Shown piece after piece: positions 1 to 8,777 of a stretch of DNA of 43,721 nt. Within the stretch, counting starts at the first letter, position 1. The number at the start of each line of letters is the position of its first letter. Below the pieces are notes generated by a model. It was not told where the DNA came from. It worked only from the letters and a program-made list of their open reading frames with translations, and ran no database searches. The stretch spans positions 65,325 to 109,045 of the forward strand of contig ONRL01000001.1 in the NCBI GenBank assembly GCA_900320225.1. Direction: 5' to 3'. The position numbers were made by a program, and so were the translations under genes. The stretch is from an uncultured Lentisphaerota bacterium. GTDB lineage: Bacteria; Verrucomicrobiota; Kiritimatiellia; RFP12; UBA1067.

Positions 1-3000
1 GCCGGGTCTTGACTCCCAGCCGCCCTCCTTCAGCTTCTTTAACACGGCCTCTTGTTTCTTGAGGGTGTCTCCTGGGATTACTCCAGCACTGACACCTTCC
101 TTAAGGCGCTTCACCAAATCTGCTGACTCTCTTACGGCCCTTCGGACATCGCCCTTCGTCCTTGCGATTTCCCTTGCTGCCATAACTTCGGCTGAATTGC
201 CGCCCGACAGATCTATTTTCTTGCCGTGCTGAGACACGTCCCAAGCGAAAAATTCTTTAGTGTCCCTGCCTTCATTCGCGTATCTATCCGCCACGCTCCT
301 TACATTTGACCCGTACAGCCCCCAGCCGTAGACCTGGCTTCCCTCGCCGGTGCCGATGTGCTTGACGCTCGGCCCGTCGTCCACGCCGCCCTGCCGCGAG
401 CGGTTCGCGTAGTCCGCCGCCGAGCCCGTGTAGATGCCGCCTATCGACGGCCTGATGTCGCCTTCCGCATTTCCCCTTCCTTCGCCCAGCCTGCGGCCCT
501 CGAGCATCTGCGCGGTCAGCGCCTCGATCGCCTCCTCGGGATCCATCTTCTCGATCTTCTTCAGGTCGACGCGGTTGCCGCCCACCGTGCGCGCCATGCC
601 CTTCCACGCCCGCGCGAGCGCGTGCAGCACCTTCCGCCACCACCCGCGCACCTCCGGGCTCTTCGCGAGCAGTTTCTGGAACCGCTCGCCCATCGTCCGC
701 TCGAACCTCCCGGCGCCGATCTCGTCCATGAGCGCGTCGCCGCTGAAATCTCCGTACGTCTCCTTTATCAGCGCCTTGAGCTTCTGCGGCGCCCGCGCCG
801 CGTACCGCTTCATCTTGAGCAGCAGGTCCGGGCTGTTCCGCTCCGCCCAGTGCCACACCGCATGCCAGCCGATCTCGTGCGCGAGCGTCCCGGCGTCCGC
901 GCCTTCGAACAGTACCACCTCGCCCTTGCCCCGGTGGTAGTAGCCCTGCACCTGCCCCTCGGCGTCCTTGATCGGCTTCGTCTCGCCCGCCGCGCGCAGC
1001 GCGGCCTCGGCCTCCTCGGGCGTGCCCGTGCGCACGCGGATCCCGCTCTTCTCGCCGAACAGGCCGTCGACCAGCCGCTGCCCGGCATCGACCAGCTGGT
1101 TTTGCGGGCTTAAGCCCGCCTCCCCGACATTGCTTCTTGCCTCCGCCCGCGCCTTCACGCGCGCGGCCATCAGCAGGGCCTCGGCCGCATCAGCCGCCGA
1201 AACGTCCGCGAACACCAGGTCCACGTCGCCCGCCATCTCCTTCAGCCGCGTGACGAACTGCACCGCCGCGTCGCGGTTCTCCGGGCGCATCATCTCCTCG
1301 CCCGTCATCCCCTCGACGAGCACGATCTCTCGCCCGTCCTCGCTGCGCGTGCGCGTGGCTTTCGCGCCCTCGAAACGCACACACCCCACCGATCCGTCCG
1401 CCTTCACCGTGGGCTCGGCTGCCTTGTCCGCGCCCGGCGCCGCCGGCGCCTTCGGCAGCCACCCCGACTCATCCACCGTCTTGCCTTCCGCCGCCGCCTC
1501 CTGGGCCTGCGCCGCGCCCTCGGCCTTGGCCTCCGCCACGCTCTTGATCGTGCCGTCCGGCATCTCCACCATCTCCGAGTCGGCGTCCACCGCCACGCGC
1601 CCGACGGCGCGCTCGCGCGCGGCGCGGATCGCGTCCGCCGCCTCGCGGTCGGTGTAGTCCGGCTTGCGCGCTGCAAGCTCCGCGATCGCGTCCATGGCCG
1701 CGCCCGCCTCCTCCGGCGGCAACTTGCCCGCGATCATGTCGAGGGCCGTGGCCTGCGCCCTCTCGGATGCCTCGCCGAGCGACTTCTTGCCGAGCCTCTC
1801 CGCGCATTCCGCCGCCCAGGCGCGCCCCACCGTGCCCTCCGTGGCCGCGCTCTTCAACGCCTCCGAGCCCTCGTTCAACACCGTGATCGCGTCCACCACC
1901 GGCCTCTCCGGCACGATGCCGTAGCGGTCGCAGTCCTCCTCGCTGCGGATTCCGAGCGCCTCGACGCCGCGCGCGATCTCCTCGCGCGTGCCGCGCCCCT
2001 CGCGCATGTTCTCCACGGCGTCCAGCGACTCGGCCTGCTGGCGCGTCCAGCCCTGGTCCTCGCGCACCTCGACCGCCTTGATCTCCTTCACGCCCGCCGC
2101 CGCCGCGCCCGCCGCGCGGCTGCGCCCCGTCACCAGCACGCGCGTGCCGTCGTTGCCCACCCACACGATCACCGGCGGCGCCTTCGCCTGGTCCCACTCG
2201 CCGTCCAGCACCGTGCCCTGCTTGAAACTCGTCTCCGTGATCTGGAGCCCTTCGAGCGGCTCCGCCACCGTCGGCAGCTCGCCGCGCTCCAACGCGTCCA
2301 GCATGATCGCCGCATTCTCCGCGCGCGTCTCCCCCTTCGGCAGCTCGTTCCCCTCCGCGTCCCTTTGCACATCCGCCTCGCGGTTGGCGCGGTAGCCCTC
2401 CACCGCGCCCGTGCGCGCATCGAGGATCGTGCCGTCGGCCACCGTGATCGTCGCCCGGCCGTCCTTGCCCACTTGCCACACGCTGCCGTCGTCGAACTGC
2501 ACAGCCCCGTTCGGCAGCACGCGCTTCACGTTCTCCGTTCCCTCCATGCCGGCTTCCAGCCATCCCGCGCCGACCTCCCGCGCCCGCAGCGCCAGCTGTG
2601 CCTGCCGGTCCATGATCGGCGCGTAGGTCTTGCGGTTCTGCTCGACCTGGAACGTGATCGCGCCTTCGCCGTTCTTGCGGTCCGCCCTCCACGCGAGCCA
2701 CGCGCCCGACTTCCCCAGCGCGTTCACCGCGTGGAACGCGCTCCCGACCAGGAACTCGCTCATCACCGTCTTCGCCACTTCCCATGCGCTCTTCTTGTGC
2801 CAGTTCTGGTCCGTGCCGGCCGTCGCCAACGCCTCGACGCCTTCCTTCGTTGCCGCCACCCCCGCCATCATCGCGCCGCTCTTCATCGCCTCGAGCGTGA
2901 AACGCTTCACGATCTCCGTCTTCGTCAACTGCTCGAACGGCTTCGGCATCGCCATGTTCATCTTCTTCCACGGACCCAGCACGCCGAACATCGCCGCCTC

Positions 3001-3741
3001 TATGCCGCCCTTCGCCGCCGCCGCGAGCTCCTGGCGCCATCCGCCCGGCCCCTCCGGATCCTCCGCCATCTCGGCGTAGCCCTTTCCGCCCATGCCCGCC
3101 GCCACCACGGCCTGGCCTATCGCCGCCGCCTTCTTCCCGCCCGCGATCGCCCCTACTCCTTTCGCCGCAAGGCCCATCCCCTTCATCGCGAACACGCTCT
3201 CCGCGAACGAGTTTATCGCCCCCATCGTCTCGTGCGCTCCCTCTATGCCGTCGTACATGCCGCGCTTCTCAAAGAGGTCCGGCGTCAGGGCGTCCGTTAT
3301 CTCGTTGAACGAGTCGTGCCAGTCGCCGAGGAAACCGCTCACCGCGTTGCCGTCCGCTCCCACGAGCGACTCCACCCCGCGCGCCACGCCGCGCGCGAGG
3401 CCGAACCCCACGTCCGCCGCTCCCTTGACCATCCCGCCGAACACCTTGCCCAACGCCGTTCCAATGCCACTTGCCACGTTGAGGCCCATGTACGCGAGCG
3501 CGCCGTGCTCGCCCGTGGGATCGTCCCAGATTCCGCGCACGCCCGCCTTCGCGTTGTCCCACGTCCAGTAGTCGTCATCGCGCGCCGCCGTGCTTTCCTC
3601 CTTCGACATCACGCCCTTCAGGACGACTCCCGCCGCCTTCGCCTGCTCCACCAGCTCCGGCAGCTCGCTTTTCTTCGCCGAATACTTCTGGCCGTCCGAT
3701 CCCTCGAAGTTGTACACCTTCTCCTGCTCTTCCTCTTCCAT
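1..3741 (-). CDS. Giant polyvalent-like phage protein (3' end outside window)
   Basis: One minus-strand frame stays open from an ATG at 3741 to the window edge (1,247 codons, C-terminus missing). The ATG follows an AAAGGAAAGG-type ribosome site. The first 90 residues are charged. Residues about 100-400 are rich in Gly/Ala and hydrophobic, with 'GKVFGGMVKGAADVGFGLARG'-like stretches as in internal virion or membrane-penetrating proteins. At 955-961 is HEIGWHA, a zincin-like HE...H motif followed by Trp-rich sequence. At 1130-1145 is GTGEGSQVYGWGLYGS, a motif I associate with the very large polyvalent proteins of phages and conjugative elements. Such proteins are thought to enter the host with the DNA and carry several enzymatic domains. 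Peptidase activity is inferred only. It is the last late gene seen, after a coiled-coil virion-like gene. Confidence 0.8.
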   Translation of the reverse strand, partial: MEEEEQEKVYNFEGSDGQKYSAKKSELPELVEQAKAAGVVLKGVMSKEESTAARDDDYWTWDNAKAGVRGIWDDPTGEHGALAYMGLNVASGIGTALGKVFGGMVKGAADVGFGLARGVARGVESLVGADGNAVSGFLGDWHDSFNEITDALTPDLFEKRGMYDGIEGAHETMGAINSFAESVFAMKGMGLAAKGVGAIAGGKKAAAIGQAVVAAGMGGKGYAEMAEDPEGPGGWRQELAAAAKGGIEAAMFGVLGPWKKMNMAMPKPFEQLTKTEIVKRFTLEAMKSGAMMAGVAATKEGVEALATAGTDQNWHKKSAWEVAKTVMSEFLVGSAFHAVNALGKSGAWLAWRADRKNGEGAITFQVEQNRKTYAPIMDRQAQLALRAREVGAGWLEAGMEGTENVKRVLPNGAVQFDDGSVWQVGKDGRATITVADGTILDARTGAVEGYRANREADVQRDAEGNELPKGETRAENAAIMLDALERGELPTVAEPLEGLQITETSFKQGTVLDGEWDQAKAPPVIVWVGNDGTRVLVTGRSRAAGAAAAGVKEIKAVEVREDQGWTRQQAESLDAVENMREGRGTREEIARGVEALGIRSEEDCDRYGIVPERPVVDAITVLNEGSEALKSAATEGTVGRAWAAECAERLGKKSLGEASERAQATALDMIAGKLPPEEAGAAMDAIAELAARKPDYTDREAADAIRAARERAVGRVAVDADSEMVEMPDGTIKSVAEAKAEGAAQAQEAAAEGKTVDESGWLPKAPAAPGADKAAEPTVKADGSVGCVRFEGAKATRTRSEDGREIVLVEGMTGEEMMRPENRDAAVQFVTRLKEMAGDVDLVFADVSAADAAEALLMAARVKARAEARSNVGEAGLSPQNQLVDAGQRLVDGLFGEKSGIRVRTGTPEEAEAALRAAGETKPIKDAEGQVQGYYHRGKGEVVLFEGADAGTLAHEIGWHAVWHWAERNSPDLLLKMKRYAARAPQKLKALIKETYGDFSGDALMDEIGAGRFERTMGERFQKLLAKSPEVRGWWRKVLHALARAWKGMARTVGGNRVDLKKIEKMDPEEAIEALTAQMLEGRRLGEGRGNAEGDIRPSIGGIYTGSAADYANRSRQGGVDDGPSVKHIGTGEGSQVYGWGLYGSNVRSVADRYANEGRDTKEFFAWDVSQHGKKIDLSGGNSAEVMAAREIARTKGDVRRAVRESADLVKRLKEGVSAGVIPGDTLKKQEAVLKKLKEGGWESRPG
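1104..1119. repeat. 16-bp perfect palindrome, copy 1 of a dispersed repeat
   Basis: GCGGGCTTAAGCCCGC is a perfect palindrome inside the giant phage gene, followed by CTCCCC. A near copy, GCGGGCGTTTAAGCCCAC followed by CTCCCT, lies in the spacer upstream of the same gene at 3803-3820. Confidence 0.6.
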
Positions 3742-3772
3742 TTCGCCTTTCCTTTCCTTTCTGGCTTCCATT

Positions 3773-3820
3773 GCGCGGGCCCCCTTGCCCGCGCCGCGAT
3801 CTGCGGGCGTTTAAGCCCAC
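3773..3820. repeat. Tandem hairpins in the spacer before the giant gene
   Basis: The 131-bp spacer between the coiled-coil gene and the giant gene holds two inverted repeats. The first has 8-bp arms, GCGCGGGC and GCCCGCGC, with a 6-base loop (3773-3794). The second is GCGGGC/GCCCAC around TTTAA (3803-3820). There is no T tract, so this is not a clear intrinsic terminator. It may be a REP-like element or may tune expression between the two genes. Confidence 0.5.
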
Positions 3821-3872
3821 CTCCCTATCTCGCCCTCCCTCTCGCCTTTGATTTCCACCTTCACGCTTGCTC

Positions 3873-4670
3873 CTAATTGCTGACAAACCTTGTATCTATT
3901 CTCGGCTTGCCAGGCATCTGGCTTTTAAGGCGCTCGTCTATTATTTTCGCGGCCTCCGCCTCCGTATATCTCGGCTTGCCATGCACCTTGCTCGAATTGA
4001 TCAGCTGCGTGATCATCGCCGATCTCCTCTCCGCGAAGTCAAGCGCCGTCTTCTCGTCCACATTCCTTTGCTTCATCATGTTCTCCGCAAACGTCCGCGC
4101 CTCCTGCGCCCGCGCCTGAATCGCTGCCGCCTCCGTCGTCCCCTCCTTTCCGATCCGCGCCACTTCTTTCGCCACGTCGCCTTTATCCTTGCTTATCCTC
4201 TCTTCACTCGACGTGTTGATGCCCGCGATCTTCTCTGCGCTCGCCGTGTTTATGCCTGCAACTTTCTCCGCGCTTGCCGCCTGGACCTCCGCCGTGCGGA
4301 TCGCGGCATCCTTGTTGAACTCCGCTGCCTCCCTGCCCTGTTCGGCCATGCCCCAGCGCCTCTGCCTCGCCTCCTCCTCCCGCGTCGCCAGCTCCTTGCC
4401 CAGCCTTTCCATCTCATGTTCGCGCGCCGCCCGCATCTCCGCGTCGCGCATCACTGCATGGCGGTAGTTCGTGTTCGCCTCCGCCCCAGGGTTCGCAAGT
4501 ACATTCAGCCGCTTGCGCTCCATCGCCTCCTCGTGCGCCTTCTTGAACACATGGTTCTGCCTTTCCTGCTCCGTCATCCCAATCGTAAATCCTGCTTTCG
4601 CCGCCCTGTCACGCAACTCGCGCTGCTTTTCCAGCTTTTCCACCATCTCTTCATTCAGCCATTTTGCCAT
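3873..4670 (-). CDS. Coiled-coil phage virion-associated protein (unknown)
   Basis: This 265-residue protein is very rich in Ala, Glu, Lys and Arg and is predicted to be almost all helix. Residues about 120-165 carry an imperfect 11-residue repeat of the form (A/S)(A/S)(A/S)E(K/E)(V/I)AGIN(T/S), seen three to four times. Heptad-like patterning runs through most of the chain. It lies between the giant protein gene and an exported protein gene in the late operon, where internal virion or tail-needle-like proteins are often found. I recognise no enzymatic motif or known family. A structural or ejected virion role is inference from position and coiled-coil nature. Confidence 0.75.
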   Translation of the reverse strand: MAKWLNEEMVEKLEKQRELRDRAAKAGFTIGMTEQERQNHVFKKAHEEAMERKRLNVLANPGAEANTNYRHAVMRDAEMRAAREHEMERLGKELATREEEARQRRWGMAEQGREAAEFNKDAAIRTAEVQAASAEKVAGINTASAEKIAGINTSSEERISKDKGDVAKEVARIGKEGTTEAAAIQARAQEARTFAENMMKQRNVDEKTALDFAERRSAMITQLINSSKVHGKPRYTEAEAAKIIDERLKSQMPGKPRIDTRFVSN

Positions 4671-4721
4671 TTTCTCTTCTCCTTTTTTTGTTGTTGCTGA
4701 AAACTTTTCAACCTTTCCACC

Positions 4722-5999
4722 CTACCATCCGGGCAGGCTGGTGACGGGCTTGAGTGTTATCACCAGGTAGACTTCCTTCAGGATCCCCTGGACTGACCTC
4801 GACAATCTGTGGCTGCCCGCATCGCCGTGCACTTCCGGTATCCCCATCGCCGATTCCACCTGCGCCAAACTCGGCATCCACTGCGTGGCGCCCACGCATT
4901 CCGCGAGCAATCTCGCCGGTTTCACCGTTACCTCGTATACGAGCTTCTCGGACGATCCCCCCTTCGCCTCCTTCCATCGCGCCTCTCCCAGATCCACCAA
5001 CACCGTCGCGTTCGTTGCCCAACCTCGATTAATCGGTTCTTCTTCTATTACTTCGCCGTCTTCGAACCACTTCCTATCTTCATGCTCGTATTCGTCTCCC
5101 GTCAGGTGCACCACCCCCCAGGCCCTCGCTCCTCTCACCACCTTCGGGCTCGTTTCCCCTCGCATCCAGTCCTCTTTTCTCCTCACCCCGAACTCCAACC
5201 TCACGTCCCCTTCTCCCACCACTTCCTCTTTCTCCGTCCTTTCTCTTTCTCGCGTCCATGTGTTTTCCCATTGCGATCCGTCCCATTCATATTCCCTCCA
5301 GACACTTTTGATCCCTTCGCACGACAGCCACCAGCTCGTCGCCGACACCGTCCCCGTCATCGCCTCCGCAGTCGCCGTCGTCCCCTCTCCCGTTTCCGTC
5401 TCCCGCAGCGTCCACGCCGTGATTATACGAGCCGTGTTCGTGTCGCCCGGCGACACGGCCTTCACCACCACGTCCATTCCCTTCAACACCTTGTACGCGT
5501 TTGTCATCGCTGCTTTCGCGACCAGTTTCCCCATCACCCTCCCCTCGAGCCTTCTTACCTCGTTCGTCATCGCTCCGCCGCTTGCCGCGCCCAGAATCCT
5601 CCTCACCGTCCCCCCCGCCGACAGGTCCTTGAGCAGCTCGTTCGTCACGGCCACCGTACTCATGACCGCGTTCGTCCAGTAGCTACCCGTCGTCGTTGGC
5701 CAAATCCCCCCTCCCTTCACCAACAGCCCCGGCCCCGCGGCGTTCGTCTGAACTTCGTATTCCCCGCCCAGCGCTATCCGCTCGGCCCACGCCTCAGCGA
5801 TCCACGCCGCGTCCTCGTACCGGACGAGGCCATAGTCGCCGCTCTCGCCCATGACGCGACCAACTATGTTCGTTGTCTTTGGCAACGTGTAGTAGTAGTC
5901 GTTCGTCGTCGCGAGCGAGGTAGTCGCCGCGCCGCACCGCGGCCCTCCCGTTCCGACCGCCGCCACCAGGATGACGGCTCTCACTGCTTTCCTCACCAT
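4722..5999 (-). CDS. Exported phage-encoded protein, unknown
   Basis: A 425-residue protein read from ATG at 5999, chosen because GAGGTGG sits just upstream and because the product then begins with a signal-like segment, MVRKAVRAVILVAAVGTGG, followed by an Ala/Thr-rich cleavage region. The mature part is rich in Thr, Asn, Trp and Val and has several 'TN(A/E/D)' turns, e.g. TNAVMSTVAVTNELL, also seen in other proteins of this cluster. It looks beta-rich. The gene starts 9 bp after the stop of the preceding small gene. I recognise no family. It could be a surface-displayed or tail-associated protein; an N-terminal signal peptide on a late phage protein is unusual. Confidence 0.75.
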   Translation of the reverse strand: MVRKAVRAVILVAAVGTGGPRCGAATTSLATTNDYYYTLPKTTNIVGRVMGESGDYGLVRYEDAAWIAEAWAERIALGGEYEVQTNAAGPGLLVKGGGIWPTTTGSYWTNAVMSTVAVTNELLKDLSAGGTVRRILGAASGGAMTNEVRRLEGRVMGKLVAKAAMTNAYKVLKGMDVVVKAVSPGDTNTARIITAWTLRETETGEGTTATAEAMTGTVSATSWWLSCEGIKSVWREYEWDGSQWENTWTRERERTEKEEVVGEGDVRLEFGVRRKEDWMRGETSPKVVRGARAWGVVHLTGDEYEHEDRKWFEDGEVIEEEPINRGWATNATVLVDLGEARWKEAKGGSSEKLVYEVTVKPARLLAECVGATQWMPSLAQVESAMGIPEVHGDAGSHRLSRSVQGILKEVYLVITLKPVTSLPGW

Positions 6000-6007
6000 T
6001 TTCCACC

Positions 6008-6436
6008 TCACGCGTAAATCGGTATGAACGGCATTCCCCTGTAGTCCTTCTTCACTTCCCCGTTCTCGATCGTGAAGAGCTTCACAGCCGTGTGATCGTC
6101 GTCGTTCTCTCCTGCCGTCTTCGAGACCGTCGCGCGATGCGGCGCCTCGTGCGGCACGTTCAGGTACCACGTCCCGTCCGCCTGGCCCTCTTCCACATCC
6201 ACGTCCTGCAGCTCCACCACGGCGTGCGCCGCGTAGAAGTTGCAGTGCGTGATCTTGCCGTCCTCCCAGCGGAACGCGCCGTAGTCTGCGCCGCCGAGCG
6301 GGTTGATCGGGAGTCCCACGTCGGCGCCTTCGCCGCCTGCCATTTCGCCTGCGCCTGCTGCCGCGATCTCTGCGCGCAGCGACGCGATCTCGCTTTTCAG
6401 CGCTCCGATTGCCGCCTGTGTTTCCGCGTCCATCAT
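6008..6436 (-). CDS. Small late phage protein with N-terminal coiled coil
   Basis: A 142-residue protein. It starts with ATGATG overlapping the TGA of the repeat-protein gene upstream, so the two are probably translationally coupled. Residues about 5-30 (MDAETQAAIGALKSEIASLR) form a short coiled coil of the type seen at the base of trimeric fibre or tail proteins. The rest is mixed, with a beta-like C-terminal half (GTWYLNVPHEAPHRATVSK). No family recognised. It may partner the repeat protein encoded directly upstream. Confidence 0.75.
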   Translation of the reverse strand: MMDAETQAAIGALKSEIASLRAEIAAAGAGEMAGGEGADVGLPINPLGGADYGAFRWEDGKITHCNFYAAHAVVELQDVDVEEGQADGTWYLNVPHEAPHRATVSKTAGENDDDHTAVKLFTIENGEVKKDYRGMPFIPIYA

Positions 6437-8775
6437 GTCGTTCCTTGCTGGTTGGCGTTTCCTTGGCTTCCGCCCGACTCGCTCAGCGGGCCCCTCTCCT
6501 GTCCCGGCTGTATCGCCGTATACACGACCATGACCCCGCCCCTCATGCCGCTCACGAGTCCCATTTCGGGGTAGTCCTTCGCTCCGGCCTGCGCCATCTG
6601 CTTCGCGAGCCATGCCGCCCCACCTCCCCAGTAGAGATTGTACGTTGCCGTGTAGTCGCGGAAGTACGTCTTTCCGTCGCGTTTCTGGTAGTATTTCCTC
6701 ACGGTCCTTGTCTTGTCATGGTCCGTGCCGCCCTCCGACTCACTTCCGCTTCCCGACTCCGGCACGTCGCTCACGAGCCTGCGCAGGTGGAGCACGCCGT
6801 CCAGCAGACCGAATTCGTTTATTGAAATCGACGGGCTGCACGTCTCCCACCCCGTGAAGTCCGGCACTTCCTCCTGGTTGCGGAAGACTACTATCCTGTT
6901 CTGGTATGTGATCGTTCGCGACGCGGACCTCTGCCTGTCCGTCCATTCCTTCGCCTCGAGCGCCGGCTTCGCGACGCGCTTCACGACCGTCATGTTCCGC
7001 GCGCCCATGCCGTTTGGCTGGGCGGACGCGTCGTAAACCGTACCCCTCTGCGGCGTGTACTCCGCCCTTTCCTGCGTGTTGAGCTTCTGCGTTCGCTCCT
7101 CGTCGACGAGCATATTGCCGCTCTTCGCCGTTTCCTCCATCTCCTCGTGCTTCACTCGGCGCACCGTGCCGTCCACGAGGCCGAACTCGTTGCGCTGGAG
7201 CGACACGTCGACTTCCTCGTTGACTCCCGGCGCTTCGGGCGCGATCTCGGCCTGGTTTCTGAGCGACTTGACTTCGACACTCCTTCCCTGCGCCCCTCCC
7301 TGCGCCTCGGCCTCTGCCGGCTTGGCCGTGCGCGTTTCGTCCGTGACCTCCCACGCGCCGCGATCGGTCATTCGCACGCGGCGCGTGGCGATCTGGCCTG
7401 TCCTCTGCGGCACCTCGGCCTGCTGGGGCTGCGTGCCCATGCCCTCTGTGCGGCTGTGCGCGTGGACGAGCGCGTTGTTCTCGCAGGCCTCGCCCGTGCG
7501 TCCGACGGGCTCCACGCTCGCCTGGACGATGGTCTGGTCGACGAGTCCGCCCTCGGTGATCTCGTTCCTGACGCTCTCGCCGATTTTGAGCCCTGCGGCG
7601 CTCGCCGCGCTGCGCTGACCCCTGTTGACGGTCGTCAGCTGCACGCCGTCGATTAATTTCCTCGTCTCGACGACTGCGCCCGGCACGCTCTGCTCCTCGC
7701 GCGTGCGCGTCTCCACGTCGAACCCGCCCTCGTCGTTGCGCGCCACGCTCTTCTCGGTGACGACGCCTCCGCCTGCCTCCGTGACGTGCTCGAATCCCGG
7801 ATCCGATTCCACCACTTCCGTTTCCGCGTGCTCGTGCAGGAACTTCGTCTTGCGGCACGACTTGCGGAACCACCCCAAGATCCGCGCGAACGTGGTGATC
7901 GTCTGGTTCCAGAGCCCGCCTTCCGTGCGCTCGTTGCGCACCGAGTTGGCCGTGCCCAGCTCGGCCTTCTCCGGCTGGTTTCGGTTCATGGTTACCTTGC
8001 GCGTGCCGCGCATGAGCCGTGTCGTTTCCGACACGGCGCCTGACACCGGCTTCTCCTCGACCGTCTCGTTCACCACGTCGGTCGTGCAGTCCTCGTTCTT
8101 GCGGAGCTGGCGCCTCACCATGACGCCGCCGCCGACGCTCGCGGGCTTTCCCGTGCCCGCCACGCTTCCCTGCTTCACGCCCAGGTGCTGCTCCTCGGAG
8201 CGGTTCTCGAACACTGTCTTGGCCGTGCCATACTCCGCGATGTCCTGCTGGACCGTCTCGCGGCGCTCGATTACGCAGTTCCAGAGGCCGGTGTCGTCGT
8301 CGCGCGCCACGCCCTGCAGCCTGTACTGGACGCCGCTCGCGCTCTCCGGCAGGGCCGGGAGGCTGCCCACCTTCCAGTGGAATTCGTGCGTCACCCTCCA
8401 CTTGCAGCCGTCCTCCATCACGTATGGGCCGTCGCCGCCCTGCGCGCCCTCCTTGTAGATCGCGTGGTAGATGCGCGTGCGCTTGAGCTTCGTGGCCTCC
8501 TTCACGTCGCCGTCGCGCGTCTCGTACCAGACGGCCGTCGTCTTCCAGCCTGTCGCATCCATCGGCTTGTTGTGGACGGTGAAGGAATCGCGCCAGGCCT
8601 CGCCCTTCAGGAACTCGACGAGCGGCTCGAGGAGGGACGTGTCCAGGTTCGCCTCCTCGTAGTAGCGCACCATGACGCTCTCGTGGAACGCATATCGCCA
8701 TCCGCGCTTCTCCTGGAGCTGCCAGTAGTGGCTGCGGCACCACTCGGCGCATGTCTGTTCCATTTGACTGTCCAT
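6433..8775 (-). CDS. Large phage protein made of about nine ~62-residue repeats
   Basis: 780 residues from ATG at 8775. The N-terminal 130 residues are unique and Trp/Tyr-rich. From about 157 to 665 a diverged unit recurs about every 62 residues. Its core is a polar turn followed by a beta strand: RDDDTGLWNCVIERRE (157), KNEDCTTDVVNETVEE (227), RNERTEGGLWNQTITT (280), RNDEGGFDVETRTREE (346), RNEITEGGLVDQTIVQ (403), MTDRGAWEVTDETRTA (469), QRNEFGLVDGTVRRVK (527), QPNGMGARNMTVVKRV (587) and SINEFGLLDGVLHLRR (651). Alternate units resemble each other most, giving a super-period of about 124. The C-terminus is Gly/Gln-rich. It lies in the late operon among tail-like genes. A baseplate, tail-knob or appendage role is inferred. 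No known family recognised. Confidence 0.8.
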   Translation of the reverse strand: MDSQMEQTCAEWCRSHYWQLQEKRGWRYAFHESVMVRYYEEANLDTSLLEPLVEFLKGEAWRDSFTVHNKPMDATGWKTTAVWYETRDGDVKEATKLKRTRIYHAIYKEGAQGGDGPYVMEDGCKWRVTHEFHWKVGSLPALPESASGVQYRLQGVARDDDTGLWNCVIERRETVQQDIAEYGTAKTVFENRSEEQHLGVKQGSVAGTGKPASVGGGVMVRRQLRKNEDCTTDVVNETVEEKPVSGAVSETTRLMRGTRKVTMNRNQPEKAELGTANSVRNERTEGGLWNQTITTFARILGWFRKSCRKTKFLHEHAETEVVESDPGFEHVTEAGGGVVTEKSVARNDEGGFDVETRTREEQSVPGAVVETRKLIDGVQLTTVNRGQRSAASAAGLKIGESVRNEITEGGLVDQTIVQASVEPVGRTGEACENNALVHAHSRTEGMGTQPQQAEVPQRTGQIATRRVRMTDRGAWEVTDETRTAKPAEAEAQGGAQGRSVEVKSLRNQAEIAPEAPGVNEEVDVSLQRNEFGLVDGTVRRVKHEEMEETAKSGNMLVDEERTQKLNTQERAEYTPQRGTVYDASAQPNGMGARNMTVVKRVAKPALEAKEWTDRQRSASRTITYQNRIVVFRNQEEVPDFTGWETCSPSISINEFGLLDGVLHLRRLVSDVPESGSGSESEGGTDHDKTRTVRKYYQKRDGKTYFRDYTATYNLYWGGGAAWLAKQMAQAGAKDYPEMGLVSGMRGGVMVVYTAIQPGQERGPLSESGGSQGNANQQGTT

Positions 8776-8777
8776 CG

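Noticed and set aside
950-965. HEIGWHA read as a standard HExxH metallopeptidase (protein residues 955-961)
   Set aside because: There are three, not two, residues between Glu and the second His, so the catalytic call was kept as a possibility only. Coordinates here are residue numbers.
1469-3040. Minus-strand 523-codon frame overlapping the giant gene in another frame
   Set aside because: Low-complexity Gly/Arg/Ala composition; the alternative frame from 3741 has a good start and meaningful motifs.
2365-3876. Long plus-strand open frame (about 500 codons) opposite the giant gene
   Set aside because: Rich in Arg, His and Leu with no motif, and lies antisense to a continuous minus-strand frame with recognisable motifs; a GC-driven shadow.
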